Of a DNA stretch of 64,000 bases, positions 57,475-64,000 are shown one piece after another (positions within the stretch are counted from its first letter, which is position 1; the number at the start of each line of letters is the position of its first letter). This DNA is from Asterias amurensis (Eukaryota > Echinodermata > Asteroidea > Forcipulatida > Asteriidae): NCBI RefSeq assembly GCF_032118995.1, contig NC_092666.1, forward strand, positions 12,474,501 to 12,538,500, in the 5' to 3' direction. A program made the translations under genes and the position numbers. Under the pieces are notes generated by a model that saw only the letters and a program-made list of their open reading frames with translations, was not told the DNA's origin and did no database searches.

Positions 57475-57771
57475 AGACGTTGACTGATCACCAAAGTATA
57501 AAAGAAATTATTTTGCAGTATTTTAAAACAATTTTATCATTGAAGCTATATTATGTTCACCACCTTATGTGGAATTCCTCACGCTGAATATGTGGCCTTT
57601 TTGTGTGTTAATAATTATGCAATTATTGAATAAACATTGTGTGTAATAGTAGCAATAAGATAGTAATATTATTGAGATGGGGAGGAGTGAGTCTGGGTGA
57701 GGAGTCTACTTATATTCTCACACCCCTTAAAGGCACTGGACACTTTGGGTAATCGCCGTTTGCATACTTGT

Positions 57772-58175
57772 TTAAAGCCATTATACACTTTCGATAACAG
57801 TATTGTCCAAGTCCCACACTTCGTGTATCACAACTTGTATACAAAACATGTAAAAAAAAAACTTGTGTATAAAAAATGTAACAATCCTATGGAAATTTAG
57901 GCTCAATCGGACATCGGAGTCGGGAGAAAATAACGGGGAAACCCACTCCTGTTTTCGCGCGTTTCGCCGTGTCATGACATGTGTTTGTAACATATCTGTA
58001 ATTCTCGCTAACAAGAATTTATATTGTTTTACCGTTTTCTCAAAAAGTAAAGCATTTCATGGACTAATATTTCAAGAGAAGTCTTTCACCATTACCTTCT
58101 GTAAACCCTGTAAATTATGTGTAAATCTGTGAACTTTTATTTTTTTTCTGAACCGAAAGGGTCCAATGGCTTTAA
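57772..58175. mobile_element. M3 MITE, full length
   Basis: TTAAAGCCATTATACACTTT to 'gggtccaatggctttaa'. An M1 end fragment ('ttaaaggcactggacac') precedes it at 57726-57755. Confidence 0.85.
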
Positions 58176-58516
58176 TAGAAATCAATGGAGATTTGTTGAT
58201 ATTACACAACATTGTGTAGAAACGGCTCACTCTGGAGTAACATAGTTTTTTGAGATAGAAGTAATTTTCCACTAAAATATTAAAATTTTGTTTTGAGACC
58301 TCAGAATTTGAATTTGAGGTCTCAAAATCAAGCAGCTGAAAGCACACAACTTCATCCGACAAGCTGACAAGAGTGTTTTTACTTGCATTATTATCTTGCA
58401 ACTTCGATGACCAACTGAGTTCAAATGTTCACAGGTTTGTTATTTTGTGCATATGTTGAGATACACCAACTGAGAAGACTGGTTTGACAATTAGCAAATG
58501 TGTCCAGTGTCTTTAA
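58172..58516. mobile_element. M1 MITE abutting M3
   Basis: Starts directly at the M3 TTAA with its left end truncated and runs to 'gtgtccagtgtctttaa'. Confidence 0.75.
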
Positions 58517-58739
58517 GTTGCGACAACCCTATATTCCGAAACCCTGTAATTTACATGTTAGGGTTAGGGTAATAAAAGATTAGGGAAATACACAAGGTAG
58601 CGTTGTCTTAGGACTTGCAGTGGATACGCTTGTTTGTGGTGCAATATGGCCAGGGCCGAATATCATGGCTCTGCTTATTAAAAGAAAAAGAATTGGCGCT
58701 TATGGAGGCAGGGAATTGCAACCAGCGAATTTTACGGGT

Positions 58740-58871
58740 AAGCAGGAATTTATTTGCTTGTGTGGTGCTTACTCAACATTACTAGGCATTCTACTCTAGG
58801 CACAGTAAGCAGAGAATTGTTATCGTAAGCACAGAATACGGCGCTAAGCAGATCCATGAAATTGGACCCAG
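58740..58871. repeat. M8-type fragment
   Basis: Repeated 'aagcagg' and 'gtaagcacagaa' motifs ending 'gatccatgaaattggaccca'. Confidence 0.5.
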
Positions 58872-59281
58872 GATATATAGGGACCTTTACCTCTAGACCG
58901 GCCCTGACCTTTGACCCCCTTGTTGGTAGGCCTATCCGACACTGTAATTTACACTCAGAGTTGCTGTTTCAGGCTTTATATTTTTTTGTTTTTCATTGAT
59001 TTTGTATCAGGAATTATATTTTCATTTATTTTGATTCCAATAATTTTCTTTGTGCATTTTAATATGATACATGTACATCGTTTCTGTTCATAATTTAAAA
59101 TTTCTGTGTTTTGGGTTATTTTGTGAGTGTTTTTGTTGATTCTTAATTGCACTAAAGTTTGCAGTCTATTGACCAAAGTTAAATTTATTCAGATTATGCG
59201 AGAGATATTTAAATTGTTTTTCTAGTTTTATTAATTGGGGTGTAAAGGAAAGGAGCTAATGAGAAAAGTTGGATTCTTTGA
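58872..59281. other. AT-rich, no gene
   Basis: Short hydrophobic open frames result from T-richness; nothing recognisable. Confidence 0.5.
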
Positions 59282-59491
59282 CAATAGACCGATCCATTCA
59301 GCCCCACCCCATTACGTATTGACCAATCACAACCCATTGCGCAACCAAAAGTCCGACAAATTAAGGTCCAACATGCTTGCGCGTATGCTTGGCGTGCCCG
59401 GCAGAGTTGTGCCGAATGGCATTGGAGAGGCCCACACGTCCTTGCTCAAATGTGCGCCATGGGCGGAGCCTAATGGATCTGTGTATTGTTG
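59282..59491. mobile_element. M10 inverted-repeat element, copy 2
   Basis: 'caatagaccgatccattcag' to 'ggcggagcctaatggatctg', inverted relative to 34536-34745. Confidence 0.7.
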
Positions 59492-59619
59492 TCACTGGTG
59501 TCCTTCACTCTTTGTTTGGCTGGATGTACATGTCAAGTACCATGTGCATTTTTGTTTTTCGGTCAAGTCACAAGAGGCAATTAACTTTCAGAGTTGTTGT
59601 GGCTCTACTCATAAGTAAT

Positions 59620-59742
59620 CTAAAGGCAGTGGACACTATTGGTTATTACTCAAGATAATTATTAGCATAAAACCTTACTGGGTAGCAAGTAATGAGGAGA
59701 GGTCGATAGTATAAAACATTGTGAGAAACAGCTCCCCCTGAA
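59620..59742. mobile_element. M1 MITE, left third
   Basis: 'aaaggcagtggacactattg' to 'aacagctccccctgaag'. Confidence 0.75.
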
Positions 59743-60834
59743 GAAATTGTTTTGTAGATCTACAAAGCCGTCTATCATTTGTTATTACTTTAAAACCTGT
59801 TTCATTTGTTTTCACCCTGTTGTGCAAACTCTGTAAACTTTGCTATATGAATGGATGGAATCCTCTATCTGTATTATTTTGGTGTGGATGTGTAAATAGT
59901 AATGTAAAAAAAAGTAGCATTGCTCCATTGAGTTTGTACACACAGACTTTGGGGTAAAAAGGGATTATTTTATAAGTATTAAAAGAAATATTCTAAACCC
60001 GTCCTTTCATATTGTTGCTTAGCACAACAAAATCTTGCTAAGCAGAAACAATAAGCTCAGAGTTGGCAGAGTGCAGGCACCTTAAACCGGATTTGAGTTC
60101 TACTGTAGTAAATCTCAAAATTATTTGTAAAAATGTAAAGACTCTTATCCTTTCACAAAAGATTTGTCATATTAAACAAACTTATTGCAAGAATAGACAT
60201 ACATATGAAGTTTGGCATATAGCTCGGTATAAGTCCTAGAAACGCATGGAGGCAATGCCCTCGAAATGCATGGAGGCAATGCCCTTGAAATGCATGGAGG
60301 CAATGCCCTCTGTTGCCCATGGTCTTGGACTTGGTGCACCTTCAATAGTTTCCCATATGCTTCAAGATTTTCCATTTCAGTGGGAAGGAGAACACAAAAA
60401 TCATGTAGCATACATCTAAGGTACATTGTAAAATCACTATTAGTAACAGAGAATTTTACCAGTTAAATCATGTGTTCAATTTATAGATGCTAGGTCAAAC
60501 TTTTGTCCAATTTGACCAGAAACTAAAAATTCTAAATAGCTATTTTTAATGAATTCCAATTTACCCAGTCAGATCGCCATGTGGTTTAATAATATAGTTG
60601 ATGTTTTTATCATGGATGTAGATCGTAAATTGTGTAGATGTGTTTTTGTGATCAGTACGGACAGGGTTTTATAATCTTTTCTAAGTGTAATAATAATGTG
60701 AAGTGCCTTAGAAATATTTCCTGACTATTCGCGCTACTTTTACCTCAGAGAATAAGCAATTTTCGAGTTAAATTTAAATAATGTCTGGCACAATGACTTG
60801 CTTAGTCACAAGTTACCGCTTGGATTTTAATTCC
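59743..60834. other. No gene; one short tandem repeat
   Basis: AT-rich. At 60239-60311 a 25-bp unit ('gaaatgcatggaggcaatgc' plus 'cct') is present three times. Confidence 0.6.
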
Positions 60835-61148
60835 TTAAAGGAACACGTTGCCTTGGATCGGATGAGTTGGTCTAAAAAAAGTTTTGTAATTGTTTGATAT
60901 AAAATGCATATGGTTGGAAAGATGTTTTAAAAGTAGAATACAATGATCCACATAAATATGCCTCGAAATTGCGTGGTTTTCCTTTTACTTTGGAACTAAC
61001 ACGACCGTGTTAGGCGACGACCTAAAAGGAAACCTGTACTATTTCGATCATTGTATTCTACTTTTACAACATCTTTCTAACCATGTGTTTTATTACAAAC
61101 ACTTTTCAAAGACCAACTCGACTGATCCAAGGCAATGTGTTCCTTTAA
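60835..61148. mobile_element. M2 MITE with eroded centre
   Basis: TTAAAGGAACACGTTGCC to 'ggcaatgtgttcctttaa'. The GGCCATTTATGG centre is deleted, leaving 'ctaacacgaccgtgttagg'. Confidence 0.8.
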
Positions 61149-61199
61149 ACTAGAGAGACACTTGCTTTGTCATATGATTCGGTGTAAGCTTTTTGTTAT

Positions 61200-61285
61200 A
61201 GCAACCTCCAGATGCCCTAGAATTGCAAAGGTCTTGGGTTTGAATCCCACCCTGAGTAATTCATGTATTATACATGCCTAGAGCA
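61200..61285 (+). repeat. S1 SINE fragment
   Basis: 'ctagaattgcaaaggtcttg' and 'ggtttgaatcccaccctgag' match the second half of the tRNA-like head at 904. Confidence 0.6.
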
Positions 61286-61818
61286 AGTTCGAGTTTGCAC
61301 TTTGTGCGTATTTTGACCCAAACCTAGGCTGGTTGACCTCATGACTATGGTTTCTAGCGTGTGTAAAGCGCAGAAGGGAACCAGTGACACTGCAGCGAAA
61401 AATGGGGAAGGCAATAGAGTGAATTCTCGATAGTTGACAAGATTTTCAAACGAGACATTCGTGTGAGTGAGTCACTGCGCATGTACATGGCTGGTCAGTA
61501 GTCGACTAACATCTTCGCACTCGAACTTGCTCCGAATGGGCAAACTAGTCTCTCACCATGTGTTTAACCATGCGTTTTTTTGACACAAAATGGCTTATCG
61601 CAAGTTGTTGCAACTCTTTCAATGTGCAGTACTGGTTGTGCCTACCGGGGTCAGAACAAAAGAAAAGTTTGTTAATGCTTTTTTAGTCATATACGTAGCT
61701 TTGATTTTTAAGTGCCTTCAGGAAGCATGTACATGTACTAAAAGAGAGGACTGTGTAGATTTGACATGAGGCTGGATTGATGACCGAAGATAATTTAAGA
61801 GAACATAAGGGTTCAGGA
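61286..61818. other. No gene recognised
   Basis: No recognised repeat or frame; a relative of M8 is possible but weak. Confidence 0.4.
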
Positions 61819-62172
61819 TTAAAGGATTTGGGTACTTTTTGTAACACAAAACACAATGTCCACATATTTACATTAAACTTACACCGTTTAAAGATGATGA
61901 TAGTAGAAAGCTTCCCTGAAAATATTAGATGCTGAGGTGCTGTAGTTTTTGAGAAATGAGTAAAACAATGTCATGAAAATACATTTTTACATGCTAAAAT
62001 AATTTTTGTCTCATGATTAGTGAGACGAAAACTGTTTTACTCATTTCACAAAAACTACAGCACCTCAGCACGTAATATTTTCAGGGAAGCTTTCTACTAT
62101 TATTATCTTCAAACTGATGTAAATCTGTGAACATTGTGTTTGTTGTCCCCCAAAAAGTACATGACCCTTTAA
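61819..62172. mobile_element. M5 MITE, intact reference copy
   Basis: TTAAAGGATTTGGGTACTTT to 'aaaaagtacatgacccttta'. The inner arms 'gaaagcttccctgaaaatat', 'gctgaggtgctgtag' and 'gagtaaaac' have complements on the right side, meeting at 'gtctcatgattagtgagac'. Confidence 0.85.
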
Positions 62173-62415
62173 AACATCGTCCTGTACACGAATCATCAGA
62201 AACTTGTACATGTATCATGAACAACTAATCGTAATTTCCAATAAGTTTTTTCCAAGAAAAAGGTCAACAGAATTTCTTTTGTACAGCAATAGATTGTATA
62301 TATTAATACTTTTATTTGAGTGGATTGTATATTTTGTTTCTTTACAAAAAATTTGTCTTTATAAATAGGACGTCAGGTATTCATGAGGTAGCGGCTTTTA
62401 ACACTTAGTCACATC

Positions 62416-63000
62416 TGGACCCGATTTCATAGAGCTGCTTAAGCAGAAACTACTGCTTTAAAAATCCTGCACAGCAATAATGAGCAGGATACCAGTCACA
62501 AATTGAACATGTTGAATGGTATTTGGCCGGTAACCTTATTGTGGTTAGCAAAATGTTGTTGTGCTTTGCATATTTTTGTGCATAAAGGAACACGTTGCCT
62601 TGGATCGGTTGAGTTGGTCTTTGAAAAGCGTTTGTATTCATTTGTTATAAAATGCATATATGATTAGAAAGATATTTTAAAAGTTTAGTATAAGGATCCA
62701 CACAAGTATCACTCGAAATTGCGTGGTTTTCCTTTTACCTCGTCGGCAAACACGGTCGGCCATTTATGGGAGTCAAATTTTTGACTCCCATAAATGGCCG
62801 ACCGTGTTAGTTCGCAAAGTAAATGGAAAACCACGCAATTTCAAGGCAAATGTGTGTGGATCATTGTATTCTACTTTTAAAACATCTTTCTAACCATATG
62901 CATTTTATAACAAACGGTTACAAACGCTTTTCAAAGACCAACTCGACCAATTCAAGGCAACGTGTTCCTTTAAGCAGCTTTTTGAAATACTATACGATTT
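62416..63000. mobile_element. M8 element interrupted by M2
   Basis: 'gacccgatttcatagagctg' and 'cttaagcagaaactactgct' begin it. After the nested M2 the phrase 'agcagctttttgaaat' resumes. A second M8 end pair lies at 63008-63380, itself holding another repeat ('atttatatagcgccttttac'). Confidence 0.6.
62583..62973. mobile_element. M2 MITE, full-length palindrome, nested in M8
   Basis: Right end TTAA at 62970-62973; the left TTAA is mutated to ATAA. The centre is the GGAGTCAAATTTTTGACTCC palindrome at 62769-62788. Confidence 0.85.
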
Positions 63001-63430
63001 CCTTTTCATAGCGCTGCTAACTGCAAGCACACAAAAAGGCATGCTAACCTTTCTGAGCTTACTGTATGAAAATTAATGACGTAGTTTCAAACCATGGTGA
63101 ACATGCAAGTAGGCCGCCAAATTTTCTTTCTAATCTGTGAAACACGCTTATAAATAAACATGACATTTATATAGCGCCTTTTACCAGAGGATGCAAAGCA
63201 CTGGAAAATGAAAGGAACAGAGAGCCAGAAGTGCAGCGTTTGGGGGGGGGGGGGCACACTGGAGAAACCCAGATTACATGCGAGCAGAGAAAAGATGAGT
63301 CTTAATCAGATTTTTCTGTAACATTAAGCACACAAATTTGCTTGCCATTAAGCAGCGCTATGAAATTGGGCCATGTATGATGGGTTGAGATTAATGCAAT
63401 GAACTCACTGAAATTGTTAAATTTGCACCT

Positions 63431-63607
63431 TAAAAGCACTGGACACAAATGGTAATTACTCAAAAAGTATACATGTATTCTTTTAAAAACTTACTTGGTA
63501 ACGAGCAATAGAGAGCTGTTGATTTTATAAGTAACATAGTCTTTGAGAAACCGGTAATTGGAGCATACTGGTCTTTGAAAATAACCAAAGGTGTCCAGTG
63601 CTTCTAG
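63431..63607. mobile_element. M1 MITE with large internal deletion
   Basis: 'ttaaaagcactggacacaaa' and 'aaggtgtccagtgcttcta' ends only 177 bp apart. Confidence 0.75.
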
Positions 63608-64000
63608 CGTTTGGTTTTAATTTAATTAAATGGAAGCAATAGATAGAGTCAATCATTTTGAATTGATGGTAATTTTAATAATCAGAACAATTTTTTTTTT
63701 CTTTCTAATAAATAGTGTCTCTGGCATTCTAATCTTGTTTTCATTTTTCATTTATTTTTAAGGAAACAAATCCTTGTAGAAAGCGTATATACATGTAGTG
63801 GCGTGTCGTGATCCGTGTCGTGGCGGGTGCACGGGACTCGAGCTTAGCTTAGGGGTTTCTTACGGCTAGCTTAGGGGTTGCTTACAGCTAGCTGAGGTCA
63901 CATGATGTCAGCAGTGTATGTAGAGCCGTTGCATATGCTGCAAGATAAACAAAATTCAAACAAAATTTCAGCATCTTTTAGGTTGTGATGTTATAGCCTC
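63608..64000. other. No gene recognised
   Basis: AT-rich, then at 63840-63895 a twice-repeated 'gcttaggggtt' phrase. Nothing coding to the window end. Confidence 0.45.

Larger units (their letters stand above)
56746..57640 (+). other. TMEM145 3' UTR with AATAAA at 57629-57634
   Basis: Follows the stop TAA at 56743-56745. The AATAAA sits in 'attgaataaacattgtgt', a good polyadenylation signal context. The UTR includes an M8-type repeat (57115-57474) and a short protein-like open frame at 56926-57063. Confidence 0.6.

Noticed and set aside
58976..59176. Hydrophobic frames at 58.9-59.2 kb
   Set aside because: AT-rich noise with many isoleucine, phenylalanine and lysine codons on both strands.

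Overview
This is animal nuclear DNA: spliced genes with GT-AG introns, tRNA-derived SINEs, decayed non-LTR retrotransposons and a dense load of short inverted-repeat elements. The gene content (expanded TRIM RING/B-box/NHL genes, a GOST-family seven-helix protein gene, a GABA-B-like first exon) and the repeats suggest an echinoderm, probably a sea star. That is an inference from memory of such genomes, not a database match.

Left third (about 1.5-25 kb): two paralogous TRIM E3 ligase genes in opposite orientation, at 4131-6888 (+) and 16601-19772 (-). They are the inner parts of a larger inverted segmental duplication, since sequence upstream of each gene also matches in inverted order: 1531-2225 pairs with 24130-25045, and 3660-4130 pairs with 19773-20240. 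The arms have diverged. The left arm carries an integrase-like coding fragment ending in a 25-unit, 21-bp minisatellite rich in NotI sites. The right arm has gained a 5'-truncated LINE flanked by 96-bp direct repeats, plus several MITEs. The minus-strand TRIM copy looks intact. The plus-strand copy has lost about 50 residues of its NHL propeller and one splice donor, but alternative sites would restore its frame.

Middle (25-32 kb): repeats, an isolated signal-peptide-bearing first exon resembling a GABA-B receptor ligand-binding domain (27190-27435, -), a cluster of CCAAT boxes beyond its start, and a GGGCC-rich degenerate tandem array at 30.2 kb.

Right half (32.1-57.6 kb): one 15-exon gene on the plus strand, recognised as TMEM145 (GOST/GPR180-like seven-helix membrane protein), rebuilt in a continuous frame of 618 codons before the stop. 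At two of its exons (8 and 10) the intron 3' splice site and the start of the exon have been tandemly copied upstream, giving six and five copies, of which only the last is a complete exon. Its introns carry many MITEs, SINEs and LINE tails. Beyond 57.6 kb I see only repeats and AT-rich DNA.

Five palindromic or terminal-inverted-repeat families (named M1 to M5 here) begin and end at TTAA. They abut while sharing a single TTAA, or nest at TTAA sites, which points to a common TTAA-targeting (piggyBac-like) mobilising activity. All family names are mine; none was checked against a repeat library.
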